Shown here: one piece after another, positions 1-5,623 of the stretch | How the letters are laid out: every line of letters starts with the position of its first letter | Position numbering within the stretch: the first letter of the stretch is position 1 | Assembly (NCBI GenBank): GCA_027294925.1 | Contig: JAPULM010000296.1 | Span: forward strand, 1 to 7,846 | DNA length: 7,846 bases | Direction: 5' to 3' | Source: a bacterium | GTDB lineage: Bacteria > Tectomicrobia > Entotheonellia > Entotheonellales > Entotheonellaceae | The notes under the pieces: model-generated | What the model was told of the DNA's origin: nothing | Database searches by the model: none | What the model saw: the letters and a program-made list of their open reading frames with translations, nothing else | Program-made: the position numbers and the translations under genes

Positions 1-112
1 CGATTGCGGCGACGCCAGTGCGGTCTGGCAGATTCAATAAGCCGCAGGCGGTATTGAGTTCGTCGGGAATATTGCTGGCATAGTCATGATAAGCCCGTCG
101 GAATGTCTCGAA
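1..112 (-). pseudogene. Fragment of an FAD-binding (berberine-bridge-like) oxidoreductase, broken at its upstream side
   Basis: Read on the minus strand, one frame is open from a TGA at 115-113 down to base 1. It encodes about 36 residues including RAYHDYASNIPDELNTACGL, followed by a LPD-containing strand and a VAAI end. This pattern (YRDYA..IPDEL....GLL..PDG....VAI) is what I recall from the middle or late part of FAD_binding_4/BBE oxidoreductases, which oxidise alcohols, sugars or amines using covalently bound FAD. There is no start codon with a ribosome site, and a stop lies immediately upstream, so the gene has lost its N-terminal FAD-binding half here. The rest would continue to the left of the window. 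The homology is from memory and the piece is short, so the family call is moderate. The break at about 110-115 coincides with the change to AT-richer DNA that leads into the integrase relic. Confidence 0.5.
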
Positions 113-120
113 TCAACATC

Positions 121-134
121 ATATCATATGATAT
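121..134. repeat. 14-bp perfect palindrome
   Basis: ATATCATATGATAT is identical to its own reverse complement. It lies in the AT-rich stretch between the broken oxidoreductase fragment and the integrase relic, just after the point where oxidoreductase similarity ends. It could be a protein-binding site or part of an old integration junction. No function can be assigned from sequence alone. Confidence 0.6.
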
Positions 135-215
135 TGGCCTGAACTATTCCGGAACCCCGAGAAATTCGTCTTTCCCTTCATCCCTTTACTTCTTGTACTA
201 TATCTGCTTCAATCA

Positions 216-248
216 ATTTCACAATACACCATATTGTTTCAGTGAAAT
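216..248. repeat. Nested inverted repeats upstream of the integrase relic
   Basis: The outer arms are ATTTCAC (216-222) and GTGAAAT (242-248). Nested inside are ACAATA (221-226) and TATTGT (232-237) around the 5-base spacer CACCA. The stretch lies about 45 bases before the integrase start. Tyrosine recombinase core sites are often short inverted repeats close to the int gene, so an old att core or an Int/regulator binding site is possible. A chance occurrence in AT-rich DNA cannot be excluded. The rest of 115-292 shows no gene I can support. Confidence 0.4.
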
Positions 249-292
249 GTTATCTATAGGTTACCTACTGGCTCTCTCCAAAGGTGTTCTCC

Positions 293-826
293 ATGCCAAA
301 AGCAAACTTTACAGCTTGATGGGTTGGCGGTGTGAAGCCGCCTAAGAAAGGTCAAGCGGATTATTTCGATGCCAAGCCCCCGAATCTCGGATTACGAGTC
401 TCAAGTCATGGGCCCAAAAGCCGGTTTATTATGTATCGTACAGCAGGGCGCCTTCACCGCTTAACACTGGGAAGGTATCCGGACCTAAGCCTAGCCGATG
501 CTCGCCAAAAAGCTTCTGCGGCAAGACACGTGGTTGCTGATGGAGGTGATCCTGTTGAGGCCAAGCAACAGCTAAAACCAGCCCCAACAGTTGCTGACAT
601 GGTTGACCAGTATATTGAACGCTATGCAAAAATAAACAAGCGTAGCTGGCGAACCGATGTCCAGGTATTTAAGCGCGACGTTTTGCCGTACTGGGGCAGT
701 CGTAAGGCTCAGGACATTAGCCGGCGTGATGCCGTTGCACTACTTGACCGAATTGTTGAGCGAGGCGCACCGATAACAGCCACTTGTGTGCGGCAAACGA
801 TGGGGCTAGAATGCCTTAATTGCTGA
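293..826 (+). pseudogene. Tyrosine recombinase (P4-type integrase) relic: nonsense codon 9, catalytic domain lost
   Basis: ATG at 293 has a Shine-Dalgarno AAAGGTG (280-286) at normal spacing and begins MPKANFTA, a typical start for DUF4102-type integrases. The ninth codon is TGA (317-319). The frame then continues with WVGGVKPPKKGQ and a well-preserved arm-DNA-binding domain (YFDAK, LGLRVSS, FIMYRTAGRLHRLTLGRYPDLSLADAR) to about base 560. The start of the SAM-like core-binding domain follows (TVADMVDQYIERYAKI, through RIVERGAPITA near 785). Family members run to about 400 residues with the Arg...His-x-x-Arg...Tyr catalytic domain, and none of that is present. The last dozen codons before the stop at 824-826 do not look like integrase. 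A GTG at 332 could restart translation and give 164 residues, but the product could not recombine DNA. It is a dead marker of a former genomic island or prophage. Confidence 0.85.
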
Positions 827-1016
827 ACGTACGAGAGCAGGAATGGAACATGCGAAGACACAGGGAAAGCAGACCTGGTGTCCGGCGATTGCCGCTGAGG
901 CTCAAGCGCGAATTGCAGTGTTGCGGCAAGATGGCTTATCAAGCAATAAGATCGCCAAGGAACTCAGGATTGCATACGCTACCACGCACAAGTATGTGAA
1001 GGTATTAGAGACATAA
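810..1016 (+). pseudogene. C-terminal fragment of a serine recombinase (resolvase/invertase family)
   Basis: The frame from 810 reads NALIAERTRAGMEHAKTQGK, which matches the end of the catalytic domain and long E helix of small serine recombinases (usual form: E.E..LI.ERT.AG...A...GK). A helix-turn-helix follows (IAVLRQDGLSSNKIAKELRI, then ATTHKYVKVLET) and ends at TAA 1014-1016. The N-terminal catalytic domain, including the nucleophilic serine, is absent: the codon before 810 is TAG and the DNA upstream is integrase-derived. ATG at 843 could give a 57-residue DNA-binding peptide, but no good ribosome site is seen. The full protein is normally about 180-200 residues. The relic overlaps the end of the integrase relic in another frame, marking a deletion or recombination joint. 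Confidence 0.75.
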
Positions 1017-1065
1017 AATAGGCACCAAGTAAGATTGGCGCAGTTAGAGCGGAAAGGGAGCAAGC

Positions 1066-1470
1066 ATGATTAATGCCATTGATTTAACCCACGACCTCGA
1101 AGGACTCGTGATGCTTAAAGATCGGTACGGCCATCCGACTGATGAAGAGTCGCAAAAATCGTTTGCCAAGCTCTCCGACTATCGCGATGGTGGCATCTTC
1201 GCCGCGCACTTCAGTGGCAGTAGCGGATGGGAGCGGCATCCAAAGGGTGACGAGATCGTGCAGATTCTCGAGGGGGCAACAAGATTTGACATCATCGTGG
1301 ATGATGTTATGCAATCACTTGAGCTGTCGGCAGGTATGTTGGTCATCGTTCCCAAGGGCTGTTGGCATCGGTTCGAATCCGAGACCGGCGTTAAAGTGAT
1401 GACCGCAACTCCGAAGCCAACGGAACATAAGCTCGTTGATGATCCGAGAACGGATATCGTAGCTGACTAG
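1066..1470 (+). CDS. Small cupin-domain protein (134 aa)
   Basis: This is a single-domain cupin_2-type protein. Motif 1 spans residues 54-70 (GWERHPKGDEIVQILEG) and motif 2 spans 90-104 (GMLVIVPKGCWHRFE). Likely metal ligands are H58, E63 and H101. The second histidine of the classical H-x-H is K60, a variant common in the HPxGDE subgroup. Small cupins of this kind can be dioxygenases, isomerases or ligand sensors, and the sequence does not say which. Start choice is secure: AAGGGAG (1054-1060) lies 5 bases before ATG. The gene stands alone on the plus strand directly after the recombinase relics and converges on the anion permease gene, so it is probably a single-gene unit. No clear promoter was found in the 49 bases before it. 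A weak TTGCAT-17-TATGTG pair lies inside the recombinase fragment. Confidence 0.85.
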   Translation: MINAIDLTHDLEGLVMLKDRYGHPTDEESQKSFAKLSDYRDGGIFAAHFSGSSGWERHPKGDEIVQILEGATRFDIIVDDVMQSLELSAGMLVIVPKGCWHRFESETGVKVMTATPKPTEHKLVDDPRTDIVAD

Positions 1471-1637
1471 AGTCCGCAACGCAGCAGCAGTCAGATAGTC
1501 CGATTTGACGCCGCAGGATGGCCCAGAATAGCTTTTCTTTGTGTCGGCAATGGAGAAATTACGGATTCTACGGCCATGCTTAATCTTCGTGCGGCTGGCA
1601 ACACCATGCCTTCCGCATCCATTGACAAGGCACTATA
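1471..1637. other. Intergenic stretch with no supported gene
   Basis: Between the cupin stop and the hairpin terminator I see only very short open frames: 22 codons from the ATG at 1518, and a 20-codon frame ending in the TAA at 1636. Neither has a ribosome site or a recognisable motif. It may be decayed coding DNA, but nothing identifies its source. Confidence 0.4.
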
Positions 1638-1665
1638 AAACCCCTGCATGGGCGCGCAGGGGTTT
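1638..1665 (-). terminator. Strong intrinsic terminator between convergent cupin and anion permease genes
   Basis: A perfect 10-bp stem, AAACCCCTGC (1638-1647) with GCAGGGGTTT (1656-1665), closes an 8-base loop. Read on the minus strand the stem runs into TTTT then AT, as expected for termination of the permease transcript, whose stop codon is about 40 bases upstream. Read on the plus strand the stem is followed by a shorter T run, so it may also stop transcripts from the cupin gene. Confidence 0.85.
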
Positions 1666-1707
1666 AGTTCAACTCAAGAAACGAACAAGCTGATTGATGC
1701 CTAGGCC

Positions 1708-3153
1708 TTACTGTACCCGTAAGGGTTCGCCAAGCAGGGCCCAATACGGCAAAGCAATAAACAATACAACCAGAAACGCCACTAGTGTCATCCACACACC
1801 GAAGCGAAAGATTTCCATCGCACTGAGGTGACCACGTTCATAGACCACCAACGAGGATGCGCTCTGGGCCGGATAGTAGAGAACGGCGTCGCCGGCGATC
1901 ATCACGGCGAGGCCACAAATCATCGGATTCGTGCCAGTGGTCGTACCGATCGACATGGCAATGGGAATCGCAGTGGCGAGGAAGCCGGTAATGTTGGGAA
2001 TTAGCAAGCGCACCGGAGCGGCTGCCAGTAACAGCACCAGTACCACCAGGAGCGGATGATGTTGCAGGCTTGGCATGCTGTTGAGCAACAAGTTGGCGAG
2101 CCATTGTCCGGCGCCGCTGTCGATCAGGGCAGTGGCTAGTGACAGAGAGGAAGCGAGAACAAAGAAACTCGCCCAGCTGAACGACTGCTCAAACTCACGC
2201 CAGGTGAGCACGCCAATACCGGGCGCCAGCAGACAGACCCAAGCCAATAACGCCGGTAGGGCTGGGTGCCAGTGATGTAGGCCGTCGGTTAGCCAGAGTA
2301 GCGAAGTGCCTGCAATAATCAATATGGTGCGAATTTCAACCCCGGTGAAGGGTTGTGGTGTGTGCAATGGGCGTTCAGCCAGCGATATGGTAAACCCACG
2401 GCGGTAAAGCAGATAGATTAAGCCTGCGCTGATGGCGAGCAGTATCCCATAAGGCACACTCATCAGGACGAACCAGCGGCTCCAGCCAATATCTCCGATC
2501 AAGGAAGCGGATAGAATCGGCGTAATGCCGCCGGTCAGCAGCACAGTAGAGGCGAGACGGTTGATCGAGTTGAGCGCCAGCATGATGGCTCGCGCCAGAG
2601 GCGCGCCACGTGGTACCTGGCCTAAATTCAAGGCCTGATCATAAACGTGGATTAAGATCCCGGTGCGGGTTGTCGCCGATGGAAGAATCAGCGTCAGCAG
2701 GGGGAAACTCAATAGCAGGTGCAGATAGAGGGCTCGTGCTCGGCCGCCGCACTGGCGCAGGAAAAAAAGTGCTACGCGTTCGGCCAGACCACTGCGTAAC
2801 ACGGCCAGGCCAATCGTTAGTACCCCAATCAGGAAGTAGGCAACAGGTTGGGAAAAACCAATCAGCGCCTGGCGAAAATCAGACACCGCCCCCGACGTGA
2901 CCAGGGCCATGACGACCACCAGGCCGGTCAGGCCCAGGGGTAGCACTTCCGTACACCAGAGGCCAATGGCGAGCACCAGCACCACAAAGACGCGATGGCC
3001 TTGGTGCGATAAACCTTCCGGCGTTGGGAGGGCAAGCAGCAGCAAACAAAGCAGTGCTAGAATCCCTAGAATAAGCATGACTCGGACGCTTGTTTCCCTC
3101 GTCACCGGTTGGGCAGAGGATTGTTGAACCGTTGCTGGTGTCGATGCTTCCAT
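1708..3153 (-). CDS. DASS/SLC13-family anion permease (CitT/NadC-like), 481 aa
   Basis: This is an inner-membrane secondary transporter of the divalent anion:Na+ symporter family, which typically imports dicarboxylates, tricarboxylates or sulfate. After a polar N-terminus (1-22), hydrophobic segments cover most of the chain, including about 25-43, 53-88, 103-120, 141-157, 226-250, 275-290, 298-316, 325-345, 366-384, 406-420 and 450-472. The two half-repeats each keep a clamp-loop motif: LPSATTRTGIL (157-167) and IPNITGFLATAIP (385-397). The C-terminal ALPYWALLG is also typical. The canonical Ser-Asn-Thr at each loop is altered here to S-A-T and N-I-T, so substrate and ion coupling cannot be inferred from known members. 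The ATG at 3153 fits the expected N-terminal length but no strong Shine-Dalgarno precedes it. The gene lies 144 bases downstream of the VOC enzyme gene on the same strand and may be co-transcribed with it. The terminator at 1638-1665 closes the unit. Confidence 0.85.
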   Translation of the reverse strand: MEASTPATVQQSSAQPVTRETSVRVMLILGILALLCLLLLALPTPEGLSHQGHRVFVVLVLAIGLWCTEVLPLGLTGLVVVMALVTSGAVSDFRQALIGFSQPVAYFLIGVLTIGLAVLRSGLAERVALFFLRQCGGRARALYLHLLLSFPLLTLILPSATTRTGILIHVYDQALNLGQVPRGAPLARAIMLALNSINRLASTVLLTGGITPILSASLIGDIGWSRWFVLMSVPYGILLAISAGLIYLLYRRGFTISLAERPLHTPQPFTGVEIRTILIIAGTSLLWLTDGLHHWHPALPALLAWVCLLAPGIGVLTWREFEQSFSWASFFVLASSLSLATALIDSGAGQWLANLLLNSMPSLQHHPLLVVLVLLLAAAPVRLLIPNITGFLATAIPIAMSIGTTTGTNPMICGLAVMIAGDAVLYYPAQSASSLVVYERGHLSAMEIFRFGVWMTLVAFLVVLFIALPYWALLGEPLRVQ

Positions 3154-3247
3154 GGTCAGTGTTTGGTATAGAAATTAGTAGACGAGCTATCCATTACAAT
3201 GAAGGCACAGCACTCTATCATGCGGCCAATGCGACAGGCTTTGATAC

Positions 3248-3265
3248 AGAACCGAACAAGGTTCT
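3248..3265. repeat. Inverted repeat between VOC and permease genes
   Basis: AGAACC (3248-3253) and GGTTCT (3260-3265) flank the 6-base spacer GAACAA. It sits in the 144-base gap between the two minus-strand genes. No T run follows on either strand, so it is a weak terminator candidate at best. An operator for the permease gene or an mRNA hairpin is possible. The remainder of the gap shows no convincing promoter. Confidence 0.35.
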
Positions 3266-3297
3266 CCTGCGCTTGACCTCATCAGGCCCGTTGGACG

Positions 3298-3759
3298 CTA
3301 GGACGACGCCCGCTGCAACAATGTACGCACATACGGCACCGGGTCTGGGTCGCCTTGCAGACTGTCCTCGTCGTGCTTGGTCTTCACTTCGATTTGTAAA
3401 CGGATACCGTTCGGATCGTGGAAGTAGAAGGTCTTGCCATAACTTCGTTCGATGATCTCGGTGACGTCTACCCCATGGTCCTTGAGTCGCTGGTAAGCTT
3501 CGTCAAACGCTTCCAGTGTGGCGACCGGCAGCGCCAGGTGGTTCACATGTTGTCGCTCACCTTGTGCCGGGAGCTCAGCACCATCGAACACGGCAAACGC
3601 ATTGCCGCCGCCAATCTCGATGTTGTAATGCCGGCGTCCATCTGGCGTACGCGCGGTGCGTGCCAATCTCATACCCAGGACACCACAGTAAAACAGCAAG
3701 GTGGCTTCCATGTCGTTCGTATTAATGCCGACATGATCAATATGGGTGCAGGTGAACAT
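3298..3759 (-). CDS. VOC-superfamily metalloenzyme (glyoxalase/extradiol dioxygenase fold), 153 aa
   Basis: This is a single vicinal-oxygen-chelate protein with the paired beta-alpha-beta-beta-beta modules. The metal-ligand pattern is intact: H9 in HIDHVGI, H74 in VNHLALPV and E124 in RLQIEV, preceded by the characteristic YFHDPNG (112-118). Such enzymes bind Fe, Mn, Ni or Zn and act as glyoxalases, dioxygenases, epimerases or thiol transferases; the substrate here is unknown. A polar tail of about 28 residues follows the fold. The start is taken at ATG 3759 because AAAGGAGG (3774-3767) lies 7 bases upstream of it; the frame is open further upstream (ATG at 3765 and earlier), but those starts overlap or lie too close to this ribosome site. 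A promoter candidate lies at 3842-3814. The anion permease gene follows on the same strand, hinting at a shared catabolic substrate, which is inference. Confidence 0.85.
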   Translation of the reverse strand: MFTCTHIDHVGINTNDMEATLLFYCGVLGMRLARTARTPDGRRHYNIEIGGGNAFAVFDGAELPAQGERQHVNHLALPVATLEAFDEAYQRLKDHGVDVTEIIERSYGKTFYFHDPNGIRLQIEVKTKHDEDSLQGDPDPVPYVRTLLQRASS

Positions 3760-3766
3760 ACTCATC

Positions 3767-3774
3767 CCTCCTTT
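3767..3774 (-). promoter_or_regulatory. Ribosome binding site deciding the VOC start
   Basis: On the minus strand the sequence AAAGGAGG is a near-perfect anti-16S match. It is 7 bases from ATG 3759 and only 1 base from ATG 3765, so it selects the downstream start. Confidence 0.8.
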
Positions 3775-3813
3775 CGGATGGCCGTCATGACGTGTCCTCT
3801 GTGACATGGGGTT

Positions 3814-3842
3814 ACTCTAAACCAACCTGCCAGAGGTGTAAA
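3814..3842 (-). promoter_or_regulatory. Sigma70-like promoter for the VOC gene
   Basis: On the minus strand TTTACA (3842-3837) and TAGAGT (3819-3814) are separated by 17 bases. This predicts a start of transcription near 3807 and a leader of about 48 bases. It suggests the VOC gene is transcribed separately from the DUF2461 gene upstream. Confidence 0.5.
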
Positions 3843-3895
3843 GCAATTTAGCGTTTCAACTTTGCAGAGCAGCGCTAGACGTTTATCAAACTGGT

Positions 3896-4585
3896 CTACC
3901 AAGGCAATTGCAGCGCCGTGCTGAGGAATTTGGCCAGTGGCGAAAAGGCGCGACAAGTTTCGCTAAACGCATCCATGAACCCTGGGGCGCATGCTTGTTC
4001 CACGGTGAATGGCGCCTGGGCAATGAAATCCTTGCGCTTCAAATCCTCGATCAGCGGATGCGTCGCATCGTAGCCATTCGGTGGGCGCTTGAGCGCGTCG
4101 CCGCCTAGGCTTCCGGCAGCGCGGAAGGTCTTTGACGAGATCGCACGTTGCCATTTTTTGGGCTGCTCCACAATGCGGTCTCGAATCATCCCCAGGGCGG
4201 CACCGGCGGGGTGCCATACACCTGCCGCCGCGAACACCAGCCCCGGCTCGAGATGCAAGTAGAAACCCGGCGCATGCGCATCACGCCCCGCTTGGTGGCG
4301 GAACTGTACCCCCGCGTTGGTCTTGTAGGGGCTCTTGTCTTTTGCAAATCGCACATCTCGGTAGATGCGAAACATCGAGCCTCCGTTGCCACGTGGATCG
4401 GCAATAAATCGAGGACTAATGTTCTTCAAACGTGGCGCAAAGTCGATGATGAAACGCCGGATGGGATCACGTACCTCTGCTTCATAGCGCGCCTTGTTGG
4501 CTTGAAACCACTCGCGACTGTTGTTTACATGTAGCTCCTCAAGGAAGCCGAACAATGATGGCTCAAAATAGGCTTCAGGGGCCAT
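3896..4585 (-). CDS. DUF2461 (TIGR02453-type) family protein, 229 aa
   Basis: The sequence carries family hallmarks: an N-terminal FLEELHVNNSREWFQANK, the block MFRIYRDVRFAKDKSPYKTN near the end of the first third, then FYLHLEP and a GVWHP segment. Length is typical for the family (about 210-230). No biochemical function is established for DUF2461 as far as I know. There is no signal peptide or membrane segment, so it is probably cytosolic. The start is taken as ATG 4585 because AGGAG (4599-4595) lies about 9 bases upstream. A GTG two codons earlier (4591) is too close to that site. It is divergent from the toxin-antitoxin operon across a 143-base region. A weak minus-strand promoter (TTGTCA at 4667-4662 with TACCAT 19 bases on) could serve it and would overlap the toxin-antitoxin promoter. 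Confidence 0.85.
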   Translation of the reverse strand: MAPEAYFEPSLFGFLEELHVNNSREWFQANKARYEAEVRDPIRRFIIDFAPRLKNISPRFIADPRGNGGSMFRIYRDVRFAKDKSPYKTNAGVQFRHQAGRDAHAPGFYLHLEPGLVFAAAGVWHPAGAALGMIRDRIVEQPKKWQRAISSKTFRAAGSLGGDALKRPPNGYDATHPLIEDLKRKDFIAQAPFTVEQACAPGFMDAFSETCRAFSPLAKFLSTALQLPW

Positions 4586-4648
4586 CTGCACCTCTCCTCA
4601 ACGTGTTGGGTGCTACCCGTCACCTGCTAAATTCCTATGGTAGACCCC

Positions 4649-4661
4649 ATCTTGCCAAGAT
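4649..4661. promoter_or_regulatory. Palindromic operator candidate 1 (toxin-antitoxin promoter)
   Basis: ATCTTG-C-CAAGAT is a perfect inverted repeat with 6-base arms that touches the first base of the -35 hexamer of the toxin-antitoxin promoter. Phd/YefM-type antitoxins repress their own operons by binding short palindromes at the promoter. It also lies in the leader region of the divergent DUF2461 gene. Confidence 0.55.
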
Positions 4662-4688
4662 TGACAAAATCAGAATTTTTCATACAAT
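4661..4688 (+). promoter_or_regulatory. Near-consensus sigma70 promoter of the toxin-antitoxin operon
   Basis: TTGACA (4661-4666) matches the -35 consensus exactly, and TACAAT (4683-4688) matches five of six -10 positions, with 16 bases between. Transcription would start near 4695, leaving a leader of about 30 bases. Confidence 0.8.
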
Positions 4689-4689
4689 A

Positions 4690-4702
4690 GGTCACAATGA
4701 CC
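4690..4702. promoter_or_regulatory. Palindromic operator candidate 2 (overlapping the toxin-antitoxin transcription start)
   Basis: GGTCA-CAA-TGACC is a perfect inverted repeat with 5-base arms directly after the -10 hexamer and over the predicted transcription start. Its position is suited to repression by the antitoxin or the toxin-antitoxin complex. Its arm sequence differs from that of the palindrome at 4649-4661, so the two may bind different proteins. Confidence 0.55.
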
Positions 4703-4728
4703 AATTAGTCAAATGCAGGGGAATGATC

Positions 4729-5031
4729 GTGACCAAGCGAATCAGTGCCGCAAAAGCCAAAGCCCAGTTTTCGTCGCTCCTGTCTGAGGTGGCCTATGGC
4801 AGTCAGCATATTATTATCGAGCGAAGAGGTAAACCGTTTGCAGCCCTCGTTAGTGTGGACGATCTGAAGCAACTCGAGCGCTACCGGGCAACATCTGTAC
4901 GACCCCAAGGGGCCTTGGCTCTAGTGGGCGCCTGGCGCCAAGTGGAGAATGCCGATCTGGATGCGCTGGTTGTCAACCTTTATGCGCAGCGCGACAAAGA
5001 TATGGGTCGTCCTGTGGAGATCGAGGACTAA
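4729..5031 (+). CDS. Phd/YefM-family antitoxin, 100 aa (antitoxin of a VapC-type pair)
   Basis: The N-terminal half has the Phd/YefM DNA-binding pattern: RISAAKAKAQFSSLLSEVAY, then an IIIERRGKPFAALVSVDDLK block. The C-terminal part, from about residue 60 (ALALVGAWRQVENADLDALV to PVEIED), is the acidic, extended toxin-neutralising region. Expected role: bind and inhibit the adjacent PIN toxin and repress the operon through upstream palindromes. Start choice: AGGGG (4717-4721) is 7 bases from GTG 4729 but only 1 base from ATG 4723, so GTG is preferred; the ATG would add two residues (MI). A much longer frame back to 4555 would run through the promoter and is rejected. The stop codon overlaps the toxin ATG by one base (TAATG), implying translational coupling. 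Confidence 0.88.
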   Translation: MTKRISAAKAKAQFSSLLSEVAYGSQHIIIERRGKPFAALVSVDDLKQLERYRATSVRPQGALALVGAWRQVENADLDALVVNLYAQRDKDMGRPVEIED

Positions 5032-5444
5032 TGTATCTTCTGGACACTGATATTCTGAGCAACTTGATGAAGCGCTCGCCATCGACGATCTTGATCGCGA
5101 AATTGGCCTCTGTGCCTGTAAAACAACAGTTCACATCCAGCATCACGCTAGGGGAGCTAGTCTATGCTGCCTGCCGTTTAGAAGCCCGTACGGAGGCCCT
5201 CTTGGCACAACTGGAGGAGACCCTTTTGCCAAACCTCCCTATCCTTCCCTTTGACGCTGACGCAGCACATCAGTATGGAATGATACGGGCTCAGTTAGAA
5301 CGGCAAGGTACGCCCTTGGGCGAAGCAGATCTGCGTATTGCCGCAATTGCGCTAGCGCATGACCTTGCCGTTATCACTGGAAATGTTCGACACTTCCAAC
5401 GAATTGCAGGATTATCGGTGGAGAACTGGCTAGAGGAAGCGTAA
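5031..5444 (+). CDS. VapC-family PIN-domain toxin, 137 aa
   Basis: This is a predicted Mg2+-dependent ribonuclease toxin. The PIN acidic residues are in place: D5 (YLLDTDILS), E42 (TLGELVYAA) and D100 (GEADLRIAAIAL). TGNVRHF follows, with N118 at the usual fourth position. Length and layout are normal for VapC. VapC enzymes cleave specific tRNAs or rRNA and arrest growth until neutralised; the target of this one is not predictable. ATG 5031 overlaps the antitoxin stop. GAGG at 5023-5026 and GGAG at 5016-5019 can serve as ribosome sites inside the antitoxin gene. The pair is complete and all catalytic positions are intact, so it is probably functional. Its placement among recombinase relics and single accessory genes fits a horizontally moved module. 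Confidence 0.9.
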   Translation: MYLLDTDILSNLMKRSPSTILIAKLASVPVKQQFTSSITLGELVYAACRLEARTEALLAQLEETLLPNLPILPFDADAAHQYGMIRAQLERQGTPLGEADLRIAAIALAHDLAVITGNVRHFQRIAGLSVENWLEEA

Positions 5445-5594
5445 TTTGCCCACCTTTACCGAAATGCCGGCATCACCGCGCGCATCAAGCGCTCAAAGGT
5501 AGACAAGGCATTATCAATAGTTTCGGGATTGAAATATAGGAAGGCTGAGGCATTCTTTGAGTATTCAGCGCTCTACACCGATCGTGCCAAGTAG
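5445..5594 (+). pseudogene. 49-codon open remnant directly after the toxin stop
   Basis: Immediately after the toxin TAA the same frame stays open for 49 codons to TAG 5592-5594. It reads HLYRNAGITARIKRSKVDKA, then LSIVSGLKYRKAEAFFEYSA and LYTDRAK. The composition (alternating charged and hydrophobic residues, few rare residues) looks protein-like, but there is no ATG or GTG near its beginning and no ribosome site. I do not recognise the family. It may be the C-terminal end of a gene lost by deletion, or chance. With 5595-5623, which holds only the next gene's leader, it fills the gap before the ATPase gene. Confidence 0.35.
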
Positions 5595-5623
5595 GATCAA
5601 CAACGCACATTCGAGGTATTCGC

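Noticed and set aside
326..342. Hairpin GGCGG...CCGCC around the GTG at 332
   Set aside because: It lies within codons of the integrase relic and has no T run. A regulatory role is not supported.
103..345. 80-codon plus-strand open frame ahead of the integrase
   Set aside because: It overlaps the integrase start and its ribosome site in another frame, has no ribosome site of its own, and its Phe/Tyr/Ser-rich translation reflects AT-rich noncoding DNA.
3760..3807. Longer VOC protein starting at 3807
   Set aside because: The added residues are polar and unrelated to the fold, and the segment contains the strong Shine-Dalgarno that serves ATG 3759.
4555..4728. N-terminal extension of the antitoxin to 158 residues
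   Set aside because: It would run through the near-consensus promoter and both palindromes, and the Phd/YefM similarity starts at about 4729.
5465..5472. TGCCGGCA palindrome after the toxin gene as a terminator
   Set aside because: It is only 8 bases with no loop room and no following T run, so it is not a convincing intrinsic terminator.
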